Both the position numbers and the translations under genes were made by a program. A stretch of DNA of 64,000 bases from Flagellimonas maritima (GTDB taxonomy: Bacteria > Bacteroidota > Bacteroidia > Flavobacteriales > Flavobacteriaceae), in contig NZ_CP030104.1 of assembly GCF_003269425.1 (NCBI RefSeq), forward strand, positions 1,607,501-1,671,500, written 5' to 3'. Each line of letters begins with the position of its first letter. The stretch's first letter is position 1. Under the pieces are notes generated by a model that saw nothing but the letters and a program-made list of their open reading frames with translations, searched no databases and was not told the DNA's origin. Below are positions 29,509-37,284 of the stretch, piece after piece.

Positions 29509-29597
29509 GTTGTTCCATAAGCTTAAAAAAGCTACGGTATAACTAGTTTAGCCTTTTGGTTACCATTACTTTTTTGGGTAGGTTTATATATACAACC

Positions 29598-29610
29598 GTT
29601 GTAGGCAATG
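29598..29610 (+). other. First cassette junction (GTTGTAGGCA)
   Basis: CAACCGTTGTAGGCAATG marks the left end of the first cassette. GTT is at 29598-29600. The bases after it are the reverse complement (12 of 13) of the bases ending in AAC just after the cassette's own gene at 30371-30383. This position would correspond to an attI/first-cassette junction. Confidence 0.55.
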
Positions 29611-29651
29611 TGAAGAAATACATCCGATTCGGAAATCAAGACTTGAGACAT

Positions 29652-30365
29652 ATGAACTTTAAGACATTCATTTTTATCCTAATAATTGTTGCCAAATCTT
29701 CTGCAACTGCACAAAATCATGTTGAAACAGAAGACAAAGACAATTTATATTGGCAACCAAATGTTGAAATTGACTACTCACATTTTCAATCTGAATCAGA
29801 TGCGGACTGTATAAATTACAATGAAAAATATGGGTTAAAAATGTCTGCCAACATCCAACTCCTTGGTATCGTAGATATTCCGAAATCTCATCTGTCTAGA
29901 AAGATTAAAAAAAGGACAGGGAACGATAAACTTTATTTAGCACCCATATTCTGCAAAAATTGCTCCTGCATTCTATCAGAGGATTCTACAGAGTTAGTCG
30001 TCTACCAATTATTATTTGATGTAGCTGAAATGTGTGCAAGAGGTTTGAGAAAAGAACTTATCGAGACCCAACAAGAAATGAATATTAACAATGTGAATGC
30101 CATGTTCTATACAACAATAAAAAATAGATGGGACGAAAGAATGCGGGGAACTTGGGCTTCAATTTACCAAGATGTTTTAATTCAAAAGAAAGATAGTGCA
30201 TACATTGAATGGCGGAAATTGGTGGATGAGATGTTGGAGAAAAATAAAGATTTTGCAACTCAACCCTACGAAATTGAAAGACTTATACTTGGTGAACCAG
30301 TTGAAGATGGCTATGTTGAGGCAAAGACAATAATAGGTGACCTGAAAAATAATGAAGAAAATTAA
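29652..30365 (+). CDS. Exported protein of unknown function (first cassette gene)
   Basis: 237 residues from the ATG at 29652, which gives a signal peptide (MNFKTFIFILIIVAKSSATAQ); a longer frame to 29556 would cross the junction. After an acidic start the protein has a DUF922-like feel (WQPNVEIDYSHFQSES near the N-terminus, then YQLLFDVAEMCARGLRKEL with a possible metal/His-poor helix), but I do not claim that family firmly. It is the first plus-strand gene of the cassette array and ends just before a palindromic attC-like site. No operon partner. Confidence 0.6.
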   Translation: MNFKTFIFILIIVAKSSATAQNHVETEDKDNLYWQPNVEIDYSHFQSESDADCINYNEKYGLKMSANIQLLGIVDIPKSHLSRKIKKRTGNDKLYLAPIFCKNCSCILSEDSTELVVYQLLFDVAEMCARGLRKELIETQQEMNINNVNAMFYTTIKNRWDERMRGTWASIYQDVLIQKKDSAYIEWRKLVDEMLEKNKDFATQPYEIERLILGEPVEDGYVEAKTIIGDLKNNEEN

Positions 30366-30373
30366 TAAAACAC

Positions 30374-30508
30374 TGCCTACAACAACGCATATAGCTTATG
30401 GCGGATGAACGGCTACCAGCAAGGTTTTCGCCCCGTAGCCAGCTTTGGTCTCGGTGGACAGGAAATTACTTCGAAACCGCCACAAGCCATATGCAAACCG
30501 TTCAGGTC
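30374..30508 (+). repeat. attC-like site 1
   Basis: Imperfect palindrome between the first gene cassette and the first ORF-less cassette. Left outer box GCCTACAAC (30375-30383), inner arms GCATATAGCTTATGGCGG (30387-30404) and CCGCCACAAGCCATATGC (30477-30494), which pair at 16 of 18 positions, and right GTT at 30500-30502. Boxes and layout follow R''-L''-L'-R' of integron attC sites, though the R' bases are not the classical GTTRRRY. Confidence 0.6.
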
Positions 30509-30781
30509 AATTCGGCCGGTGCCGACCCGCGTTGCTATATTTTGCTTCGCAAAAACCCGCCCCACGGGAAATCGACCTGAACGGAAGCGCTGTACCAAAT
30601 TGCTTTTTCCCCTCTCCTGGTCCGGCGCCCGGCCAGACAAGACAGCGCGCAGGGTTGAACTGACACGAACATGTGGCTATAAGCAATTTGGCACGGCCTT
30701 ACCTGTATTATGCCCTTTATGGCTATCTTAGATACCCAACAGGACAAAATCCAAGGCCGCACTGCGTATAGCGCTTCCGTT
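30497..30781 (+). repeat. ORF-less cassette, copy 1 of a 285-bp duplication
   Basis: GC-richer than its surroundings. It begins ACCGTTCAGGTC and ends CGCTTCCGTT. The same 285 bases recur at 35496-35780 with about 12 substitutions and no gaps. Inside are a perfect TTTTGC-ttc-GCAAAA hairpin near 30540, a pair of arms GTACCAAATTGCTT / AAGCAATTTGGCAC, and outer arms AACGGAAGCGC (30580-30590) and GCGCTTCCGTT (30771-30781). The bases after its first GTT match, reversed and complemented, GACCTGAAC at 30574-30582. I see no convincing gene in it. Confidence 0.75.
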
Positions 30782-30788
30782 ATGTGGC
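30574..30788 (+). repeat. attC-like site 2 (inside the ORF-less cassette)
   Basis: Left box GACCTGAAC (30574-30582) followed by CGGAAGCGC; the right side ends GCGCTTCCGTT with GTT at 30779-30781. AACGGAAGCGC and GCGCTTCCGTT are perfect 11-base inverted arms, with a second arm pair inside. At about 215 bases it is longer than typical attC sites. Confidence 0.5.
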
Positions 30789-30801
30789 ATTAAAACAAGA
30801 C

Positions 30802-32649
30802 ATGAGGATTAACTTATTAATTTTAACTTTTCTTCTGACGAGTAGTAAAATACTTGGACAGATAACTGGGTATAAAACTATTGACACATTGATTACGATG
30901 CGTGATGGAATCCAACTTTACACCGAAATTTATATTCCTGAAAATACGACAGAAGACTTACCCATTATATTTACTCGAACACCTTATGGTGTTAGAACTA
31001 CCAATACTAATTATGGAGACTATCGGCTTAATGGTGCGTATAAAACCTTGGCAAAAGAGAAGTACATATTCGCATTTCAAGACATGAGAGGTAAATACAA
31101 ATCAGAGGGGGAATATTCTCTTCTTCGCCCTATTAATAATGGAGCAAAAACCAATGAAAGCACTGATGCATTTGATACCATAGATTGGCTAATTAAGAAT
31201 ATTCCTAATAACAACGGTAATGTTGGGATGACCGGAAATTCATACAATTCGTGGCTTGCTGCCATGGCATTGATAAATCCACATCATGCTCTTGCTGCCG
31301 TCAATCTTCAAGGTACACCGTCAGACCTCTACAAAGGAGATGATTTTTACCATAATGGAGCTTTTCGTTTGAGTCCAAGCTTCGGATATGCTGTTGTGGA
31401 AAAAGAGCAAAATGGCTTTAAATTCCCAAACAATGATGCATACAACTGGTTTCTGAAAAAAGGCACTTTGAGAAATATAAATGACAAAGAAACTCTAAAT
31501 AATAAGAACCAATACTGGAATGACTTTATTAGCCACCTGGACTATGACGAATTCTGGGAAGATAGAACACTCACTAATTTTTTAAAAAATACCACCGTGC
31601 CAACATTAAATGTAGTAGGTTGGTGGGATGACCAAGATTTTTATGGCTCTTTAAAAGTTTATGAACAACTTGAAAAACATGACTCTTTAAATCTCAACAA
31701 GCTTGTTGCTGGACCTTGGTATCATGCTGGTTGGGAAGACCCAGATGATTACTATAAAAAAATCGATTTGGGCGGTTCTGTTTCAACATATTATCTGGAA
31801 GAAATTCAGGCACCATGGTTCAAGTATCATTTAAAAAATGAGGGCAATTTCACATTGCCAGAAGCTAAAATCTATAAAACGGGTAAAAATCAATGGGAGG
31901 ATTTCACATCATGGCCACCAAAAGAAAATCTTAAACCCACGAAATGGTATTTAAAAAAAGACTTTAGATTATCATTAGACAAACCTACAGTTTCAGATAG
32001 CTACAGTAGTTATATTTCAGACCCTAAAAGTCCTGTACCTTACATGGAAGGAACAGTTCCTGGTTTTTGGCAAGGAGGGAGTTTAGGATGGAAAGCAGAT
32101 GACCAGTCGGTTTTCATTAATAGAGAAGATGTACTTACATGGGTTTCTGCTCCTTTAGAAGAAAATGTTGAGATTTCAGGAAACATACAAATGAGACTTT
32201 TTGCTGCTACCTCAGGAACAGATTGCGACTGGATAGTGAAACTTATAGATGTATTCCCCACAGATTACAATCAAGAAATTGAAAATACGAAGTATGACAT
32301 GGACAACTTTCAAATGCTTTTAGCTGATGAAGTCTTACGAGCTAAGTTTAGAAACAATCTAAGAGAACCTGAGCCTGTACCTTCAAATCAAATCGTTGAA
32401 TATAAAATTGATTTGCTTTCAAAAAGCCATTCTTTTAAAAAAGGGCATCGAATAATGATTCATATTCAAAGTTCTTGGTTTCCTTTGATTGATATGAACC
32501 CACAGCAATTCATTGAAATAAACAAAGCTACTCAACGAGATTACAAGGTAGCAACACAAAAAATATATCATTCTAAAGAAAATTCAAGTTACATCGAATT
32601 GCCCATAATAAAAACGCCACATAACAATGGCTCCTATGAAAAGCCCTAG
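30802..32649 (+). CDS. CocE/NonD-family exported hydrolase
   Basis: Serine hydrolase of 615 residues from the ATG at 30802 (signal peptide MRINLLILTFLLTSSKILGQ); a GTG at 30784 adds six residues. The family is X-Pro dipeptidyl-peptidase/cocaine-esterase-like: RDGIQLYTEIYIP, TRTPYG, the nucleophile elbow MTGNSYNSW at about residues 147-155, DWWDDQDFYG-type acid region (VVGWWDDQDFYG), GPWYHAGW, and a C-terminal jelly-roll domain. Typically acts on ester or alpha-amino amide bonds, for example beta-lactam acyl donors. The last residues GSYEKP come from inserted IS110 DNA. Single cassette gene. Confidence 0.88.
   Translation: MRINLLILTFLLTSSKILGQITGYKTIDTLITMRDGIQLYTEIYIPENTTEDLPIIFTRTPYGVRTTNTNYGDYRLNGAYKTLAKEKYIFAFQDMRGKYKSEGEYSLLRPINNGAKTNESTDAFDTIDWLIKNIPNNNGNVGMTGNSYNSWLAAMALINPHHALAAVNLQGTPSDLYKGDDFYHNGAFRLSPSFGYAVVEKEQNGFKFPNNDAYNWFLKKGTLRNINDKETLNNKNQYWNDFISHLDYDEFWEDRTLTNFLKNTTVPTLNVVGWWDDQDFYGSLKVYEQLEKHDSLNLNKLVAGPWYHAGWEDPDDYYKKIDLGGSVSTYYLEEIQAPWFKYHLKNEGNFTLPEAKIYKTGKNQWEDFTSWPPKENLKPTKWYLKKDFRLSLDKPTVSDSYSSYISDPKSPVPYMEGTVPGFWQGGSLGWKADDQSVFINREDVLTWVSAPLEENVEISGNIQMRLFAATSGTDCDWIVKLIDVFPTDYNQEIENTKYDMDNFQMLLADEVLRAKFRNNLREPEPVPSNQIVEYKIDLLSKSHSFKKGHRIMIHIQSSWFPLIDMNPQQFIEINKATQRDYKVATQKIYHSKENSSYIELPIIKTPHNNGSYEKP
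32616..32632 (+). other. Left half of attC-like site 3, split by the IS
   Basis: GCCACATAACAATGG followed by the CT core at 32631-32632. GCCACATAAC is the exact reverse complement of the first ten bases (GTTATGTGGC) of the same cassette at 30779-30788. The other half continues at 34009-34131. Joined, the arms GGCTATAAGTAATTGC and GCAACTACTCATAGCC pair at 14 of 16 positions. Confidence 0.6.
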
Positions 32650-32663
32650 TCCAGTTCTCTAAA

Positions 32664-32896
32664 GTTAAGTAATATTTTCTTTTTGCCTTAAACCACTTTT
32701 TTTCTTTTAATATAACTTGCTCGGCATCCTATATGTGATACACTTTTTTTTGTGTTCACCAGCATCTGTACGATCATAAGCTATAATAAGTTTGGTCACT
32801 TGCTAACCGATGTGATCCCTGCCATGGGCAAGGTCACCTACATTGTTCTGTGATCCAAACTTCTCTACTTCCATTGTGAGCTTTGTTATGGTTTTA
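32664..32896 (-). ncRNA. Candidate bridge RNA of the IS110 element
   Basis: Non-coding end of the insertion sequence, read on the transposase strand. Several hairpins are visible: CCTTGCC/GGCAGGG, GTGAACAC...GTGTATCAC, and GGATCAC/GTGACC. IS110-family recombinases use such an RNA to pair with donor and target. A GCTATAA segment on the plus strand (in ATAAGCTATAATAAG) also occurs across the CT core of the target (GGCTATAAG). Position fits the IS1111 subgroup. Expression and pairing are inferred only. Confidence 0.4.
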
Positions 32897-33952
32897 TTAT
32901 GCTATAACCCCTATTTCATAGGGGATTCCCGTTTTTATGACCGCCAACGTACGGCTCAAAAGCTTACGGGCCACTTTGACGATCACGGATTTCACGTTCT
33001 TGCCCTGGTGCTTCCGGTAGTATCCCTGCATCACCGGGTCCGTGCGTATGGCCTGCCATGAGGCCTCTATAAAATAACTGCGTATCAATCGGTGGGCACG
33101 CATACTTACTCCCGTGTGCCTTATGGTGTCGCCACTTTGATAAATACCAGGTGAGAGTCCAACATAGCCCGCCAGTTGCTTGATGTTGTTGAACCTGCGC
33201 AGATCTCCCAGTTCGCTCAATATGCCACTGGCCACGATGGGGCCGATACCGGGAATGCTGCGCAAAAGCATATAGTCCCCCTTGTAATGTTTCTTGGTCC
33301 ATTTGCGCAATTGGGTCGATACGTCCCTGAACTCCCGGTCTATAAAACGGAAACTGCGCATGCGGCTTTCTAGTACCTCTTTCCCCGTTGGGTGTGCGAA
33401 TTCCAAATTGTCCAACCAGTCCCTGAAAGCGTGGCTCCAGTTATCGTTGTCGTACCGCTCGGGAACCTTGATGCCGTAATACAGCAGCTGCATCTTGATA
33501 TAGCTCTTGATCTGGCGCATGTCCTTGACAAGGTCGTTCCTTCTGCGGAACAGGCTGCGCAACTGTTCCCGTTCCGGATCGGGGACCACGATGCCCTCCA
33601 AACGGCCGTCCTTCAGTTCACGGGCTATGAGCTGCGCATCTATACGGTCCGTCTTGGTATGGCGCTCCTTGCCCTTCCTGAATATATCGGCAGGGTTCAC
33701 CACCAGTGAGCACCAGCCATAACCCTCGAAAGAACGATGGGCCCGATAACCGCAACATCCCGCCTCGTAGGCCGTCGAAACCTCATGACCCGGATAGTGC
33801 CGCTCCACATATTCCCTTAGCCCTTCCGGGTCCGGGGACATGGAAAAGGTCCTACCGGAGGACAGGTCCGTGGCACAGTGGACCTTCCAACTGCGCTTGT
33901 GTATGTCGATACCAATGAATAACTTGGGTCTTGCAGTGTGTCCTGTTTTCAT
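32897..33952 (-). CDS. IS110-family transposase (DEDD recombinase)
   Basis: 351 residues. N-terminal RuvC-like DEDD domain: Asp16 in LFIGIDIHKRSW, Glu in TAYEAGCCGYRAH, and the aspartates in KTDRIDAQLIARELKDG. C-terminal Transposase_20 domain with SIPGIGPIVASGILSELGDL and LAGYVGLSPGIYQSGDTIRHTGVSMRAHR, where the second catalytic residue, a serine, is expected (HTGVS). Full length with no disruption, so probably active. GC-rich codon use contrasts with the flanking cassettes. Confidence 0.95.
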   Translation of the reverse strand: MKTGHTARPKLFIGIDIHKRSWKVHCATDLSSGRTFSMSPDPEGLREYVERHYPGHEVSTAYEAGCCGYRAHRSFEGYGWCSLVVNPADIFRKGKERHTKTDRIDAQLIARELKDGRLEGIVVPDPEREQLRSLFRRRNDLVKDMRQIKSYIKMQLLYYGIKVPERYDNDNWSHAFRDWLDNLEFAHPTGKEVLESRMRSFRFIDREFRDVSTQLRKWTKKHYKGDYMLLRSIPGIGPIVASGILSELGDLRRFNNIKQLAGYVGLSPGIYQSGDTIRHTGVSMRAHRLIRSYFIEASWQAIRTDPVMQGYYRKHQGKNVKSVIVKVARKLLSRTLAVIKTGIPYEIGVIA

Positions 33953-34008
33953 ATCTTTTTGTTTTAGAGAACTTTAAAGATAAAGGACACGCTGCTTTTA
34001 CATAGATG

Positions 34009-34131
34009 CTATAAGTAATTGCTTGTTCTCGCCTACTTTGGAAATTCCGAAGGAATTTCCAACTTGGTGTGTACTTGCCAAGTTAAGTGCTAAACCACGC
34101 AACTACTCATAGCCGAGACGTTAGCTGCAAT
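34009..34131 (+). repeat. Right half of attC-like site 3
   Basis: Continues the split site: CTATAAGTAATTGC, then a central palindrome GGAAATTCCGAAGGAATTTCC, then CCACGCAACTACTCATAGCCGAGACGTTAGCTGC with GTT at 34120-34122. The CCACGCAACT(A/T)CTCATAGCC right arm recurs at sites 36.4 kb and 38.6 kb, so these sites form one family. Confidence 0.6.
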
Positions 34132-34145
34132 ACTGAAAAAAACCT

Positions 34146-35315
34146 ATGATATTTGATTTTATACACGACAGAAAATTTAAAGAAATTCTTGAACGAGATT
34201 ATAATGAGTTGACTTCGTGTTTTACCACAAAATCATCTAAATCAATTCTTCTTCTTTCGGGTAGCATTGTTGAATCAGTTTTGACTGACTTTTTTATCGA
34301 AAATTTACCTACGGGAAAATCAAAAAATGATATTCTAAAATCAAATCTTGGAACTTTACTCGATTTTGCAGAAACCGTTAAACTTATAACATCAAAAGAA
34401 AAGCAACTAGCTGTTATTATAAAAGATTATAGAAATCTTATTCATCCAGGAAAAGAAGTCAGAACAAAAGAAGAGTTTGATTTTGAGACGGCAAAACTTG
34501 CAAAAATCCTTCTCGATATTATTCTAAAAAAATTAAGAACTAATCATTTCGATAAATATGGGTATAGCGCAAATGAAACTTTAGAAAAACTAAAAAACGA
34601 CTGGGAATTTCAATCAGTTTATGGAATGGTAATAACCAAATTGCATAAAAATGAGCGAGAGAAATTATTAACTGAATTAATAAAAATTGAGCAAACGATT
34701 AAATCAAATTTTGAGCATTATAAATTGATGTCTGACTATGACCCAAAGTCTGAAATTAGTGAATTAGGGAATTTGGAAGAAATTAAACCTAGAATTCAAG
34801 AGTTAAAGCCTTTATTATCAAATGATATTATTACGGACCAACTAGCTGAATTAAAAGATGCTGTCATTAGAGGAGAAAGTATTAAAGTACTTTCTCTGTA
34901 CAACCTTTTTCACGAAGAAATTGGTCAGTTAGATAAAGATGACCAAGAAATGATAGCTATTTATATGCTTTCTCTCTACGAATCAATTTTTGAGGATTCA
35001 AGAGATTTAGCAAATGACAAAACTTATTCTACAATTGGAAAATACATCCACACAAAAAGAGGAAAAGAAAAGTTACAAACTTTAGCGGAATTTTGTGTTG
35101 TCCATTTTGGTGGAGATGAATGGCACGTTGGACATCAAATGGACGTTTTTCAACAAATATTTAATTCCGTTAGTACAGATACACAGGACGACTTGAAAAA
35201 AGGAATAACGGACTTTATGCCAAAAGAAAGAGATAAAGTTTCTAAATACGGACTTTGGCCATTTTATGATGAGGCAGTAAAAAGGAACATTATAGATGAA
35301 AAGTACAGCAGCTAA
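34146..35315 (+). CDS. HEPN-like protein of unknown function (cassette gene)
   Basis: 389 residues, no signal peptide or membrane segment, so cytoplasmic. The first ~125 residues form a helical domain that ends DYRNLIHPGKEVR, which resembles the R-x-x-x-H motif of HEPN-type proteins and the RNxxHPG element of related nucleic-acid-defence proteins. The C-terminal part is helical and acidic, containing VVHFGGDEWHVGHQMDVFQ. I do not know the family. As a single cassette gene it could be a defence or RNA-cleaving factor, but that is inference. Its stop TAA lies inside the left box of the next attC-like site. Confidence 0.55.
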   Translation: MIFDFIHDRKFKEILERDYNELTSCFTTKSSKSILLLSGSIVESVLTDFFIENLPTGKSKNDILKSNLGTLLDFAETVKLITSKEKQLAVIIKDYRNLIHPGKEVRTKEEFDFETAKLAKILLDIILKKLRTNHFDKYGYSANETLEKLKNDWEFQSVYGMVITKLHKNEREKLLTELIKIEQTIKSNFEHYKLMSDYDPKSEISELGNLEEIKPRIQELKPLLSNDIITDQLAELKDAVIRGESIKVLSLYNLFHEEIGQLDKDDQEMIAIYMLSLYESIFEDSRDLANDKTYSTIGKYIHTKRGKEKLQTLAEFCVVHFGGDEWHVGHQMDVFQQIFNSVSTDTQDDLKKGITDFMPKERDKVSKYGLWPFYDEAVKRNIIDEKYSS

Positions 35316-35508
35316 CAACGTATATAGCTCATAGCTAGTCGATTGCATAAACGAAGTTAAGGCATATTTGGAAAGTCGCCAAATTTTTAAATTTGACGAT
35401 TTCCAATAAAAAAGATAAATAGTAAAATTTAAAAATCTGGCTTGTGCTCAACCGAAAAATAAAAGCTAATTTGCACGCTACGAGCCATATACAAGACCGT
35501 TCAGGTCA
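35308..35508 (+). repeat. attC-like site 4
   Basis: Left box GCAGCTAAC (35308-35316) is the exact reverse complement of the start of this cassette (GTTAGCTGC at 34120-34128). Inner arms GTATATAGCTCATAGC (35320-35335) and GCTACGAGCCATATAC (35477-35492) pair at 14 of 16 positions. Right GTT at 35499-35501. AT-rich loop of about 140 bases. Confidence 0.62.
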
Positions 35509-35780
35509 ATTCGGCCGGTGCCGACCCGCGTTGCTATATTTTGCTTCGCAAAAACCCGCCCCACGGGAAATCGACCTGAACGGAAGCGCTGTACCAAATT
35601 GCTTTTTCCCCTCTCCAGGTCCGGCGCCCGGCCAGATAACCCAGTGCGCACGGTTGAACTGACATGAACACCTGGCTATAAGCAATTTGGCACGGCCTTA
35701 CCTGTATTTTGCCCTTTATGGCTATCTTAGATACCCAACAGAACAAAATCCACGGCCGCACTGCGTATAGCGCTTCCGTT
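35496..35780 (+). repeat. ORF-less cassette, copy 2 of the 285-bp duplication
   Basis: Second copy of the element at 30497-30781, same length, about 96% identical by eye. It carries its own attC-like part from GACCTGAAC (35573-35581) to GTT at 35778-35780. Upstream flanks of the two copies also resemble each other (GAGCCATATACAAGACCGTT and AAGCCATATGCAAACCGTT). Downstream sequences differ, as expected for a unit moved on its own. Confidence 0.75.
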
Positions 35781-35802
35781 GCCTGCAATTTGACAAAAAC
35801 CT

Positions 35803-36300
35803 ATGAAGAAAATTAAACTTACATTTTTAAGTATCATAATTATAACTTTATTTTCTTGTAATCAGAAAGTATATAAAGCTCTGAATGAACTAAAGAATAT
35901 GCCACTAGCAGATTACAGTTATGTGATTGAACCAAAGTATACTGAATCCCAAGAATCGGCGGAATTTAAAGTTAAAGAATTATTTTCTGCGGAAGAATCT
36001 AAAATCGGAACTTATCATATTCACGGATATGACAAAGAAACCAAAGAACAAATAAATGAGCGAATGTGGTTGCAAACTGTATTATTGAATTCTAAAAATC
36101 TGACTGACTATCGGAACGAAGAATTAGCAACGGAATCGGCAAAAGAAGTTGCGGAATTTGTAATTAAACAATTAAGCAATGTTTCTGACTATGAAAAAAT
36201 ACAAATCACATTTGTAAGACAATGGAACGACGGAAATATTAAACAAGAAAAAAGAACTGTTTATTTGACAATTCCTAAACTGAATAAAACTGAATTTTGA
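35803..36300 (+). CDS. Small lipoprotein of unknown function (cassette gene)
   Basis: 165 residues with a lipobox (LFSC, Cys19 region: SIIIITLFSCNQK). The mature part is a mixed alpha/beta, charged protein without a recognised motif; YEKIQITFVRQWNDGN and a terminal TVYLTIPKL strand suggest a small beta-rich domain. It begins 22 bases after the ORF-less cassette, which may supply its promoter. Start is the ATG at 35803. The gene ends eight bases before the next attC-like left box. Confidence 0.65.
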   Translation: MKKIKLTFLSIIIITLFSCNQKVYKALNELKNMPLADYSYVIEPKYTESQESAEFKVKELFSAEESKIGTYHIHGYDKETKEQINERMWLQTVLLNSKNLTDYRNEELATESAKEVAEFVIKQLSNVSDYEKIQITFVRQWNDGNIKQEKRTVYLTIPKLNKTEF

Positions 36301-36308
36301 ATAAAAAC

Positions 36309-36447
36309 TGCGTAGAACACCATGTATAATTCATTGCTAGTTAGAGCCTATTTACGAAAGTCTTCGCGGACTTTCTATCTGTGATTTACTTGCTAAATTA
36401 ACTGCTAACCCACGCAACTACTCATAGCCGAGACCGTTGTCATTAAT
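36309..36447 (+). repeat. attC-like site 5
   Basis: Left box TGCGTAGAAC (36309-36318); central hairpin GAAAGTCTTCGCGGACTTTC; right arm CCACGCAACTACTCATAGCCGAGACCGTT with GTT at 36436-36438. The left box matches this cassette's start (GTTGCCTGCA) at only 6 of 10 positions, a weaker fit than for its neighbours, so it may be decayed or a product of recombination between cassettes. Confidence 0.5.
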
Positions 36448-36458
36448 CCTAAAAAACT

Positions 36459-37049
36459 ATGAGACAAATTTCAATCTTCCTCTTTTTAATTTTAGTGGGT
36501 TGTAAAAGTGAAACCAAAAACAAAAGTGAAATCGAAACTGACAATCAATCTGAAATGACAACTGAAACCGAAGATGGAATTGATAAATCAGTTTCTGAAA
36601 TGTGGAACGACTTTACCAAAGCAAACACTGAATTTAAAAACGATGAAATTCCTGAATCTGACTTTTTCCACAATAACGAGAAAGAAGCAAACCGGTTGGC
36701 TGAATTGACTCTGACTGGAAAAAAGAGAGCTTCATCTGGACTTAATAAATTATACCAACAATACAATGCGGATTTACCAACTGTTGGAACAAAACAAATC
36801 GTTACTGACTTTAATGGACGAGCAATAGCTATAATAGAAAATGTAAGTGTCGATACCATTCCATTCAACAAAATCTCTAAAGAATACGCTGAATTGGATA
36901 TGGGAACAAACACCGAACCTCTTGAAAAATGGAAAAAAGCACATTGGGATTTTTTTGAGAGCTTCTTAAAAGAAAGCGGAGAGAAACCGACCGAAGAAAT
37001 GCTCATAGTCGCTGTAGAATTTAAAAGAATATGGCCGAAAAATGAATAA
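36459..37049 (+). CDS. ASCH-domain protein with a lipoprotein signal (cassette gene)
   Basis: 196 residues. The N-terminus MRQISIFLFLILVGCKSE has a lipobox with Cys15, followed by an acidic Ser/Glu/Thr linker. From about residue 60 the protein follows the ASCH fold: LTGKKRASSGL, VGTKQIVTDFNGRAIAIIENV, EYAELDMGTNTEPLEKWKKAHWDFF and a terminal EFKRIW. ASCH domains are usually cytoplasmic and bind or hydrolyse nucleic-acid components, so export is odd. Single gene between two attC-like sites. Confidence 0.72.
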   Translation: MRQISIFLFLILVGCKSETKNKSEIETDNQSEMTTETEDGIDKSVSEMWNDFTKANTEFKNDEIPESDFFHNNEKEANRLAELTLTGKKRASSGLNKLYQQYNADLPTVGTKQIVTDFNGRAIAIIENVSVDTIPFNKISKEYAELDMGTNTEPLEKWKKAHWDFFESFLKESGEKPTEEMLIVAVEFKRIWPKNE

Positions 37050-37068
37050 AATACTAATGGCTGACAAT

Positions 37069-37270
37069 CTATAGTCGTAAATTACTCACTAATATTATGT
37101 TTTTATCATGGAGTTCGTCAGTCGCTGTAAGCTAGTCGGCGGATTCGACTACCCCTCGACTACGCTCGGGGCTGGCTCAATCCACTCGGAATTGCTAAAG
37201 TCCGTGCCAAACCGAAAAACAGTAACTTAAAACCCGTAACCTACGGTTATACGAGACCGTTGTAGTGCAT
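37069..37270 (+). repeat. attC-like site 6, with an embedded palindrome
   Basis: Left part GGCTGACAAT (TGACAA matches the cassette start GTTGTCA at 36436) and right part CCTACGGTTATACGAGACCGTTGTAGTGC with GTT at 37259-37261. The middle contains CCCCTCGACTACGCTCGGGG, similar to the repeat palindrome at 48.5 kb. Box AAT instead of AAC suggests decay. Confidence 0.45.
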
Positions 37271-37284
37271 TTGAGAGCAACCTA

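Larger units (their letters stand above)
32631..34008 (-). mobile_element. IS110-family insertion sequence (IS1111-like layout)
   Basis: About 1.38 kb between two CT dinucleotides (32631-32632 and 34009-34010), the duplicated core expected for this family. Perfect 11-base subterminal inverted repeats: AGTTCTCTAAA at 32653-32663 and TTTAGAGAACT at 33963-33973. The transposase is on the minus strand; the longer non-coding end (32664-32896) lies downstream of it, as in the IS1111 subgroup. It is GC-richer than neighbouring cassettes and splits an attC-like palindrome. Confidence 0.85.

Noticed and set aside
30535-30762. Minus-strand open frames of 75-84 codons in both 285-bp elements
   Set aside because: The frame is shared by both copies only because the DNA is nearly identical; the composition (many Trp, Cys and Arg), lack of a credible start signal and overlap with palindromic arms make coding unlikely.
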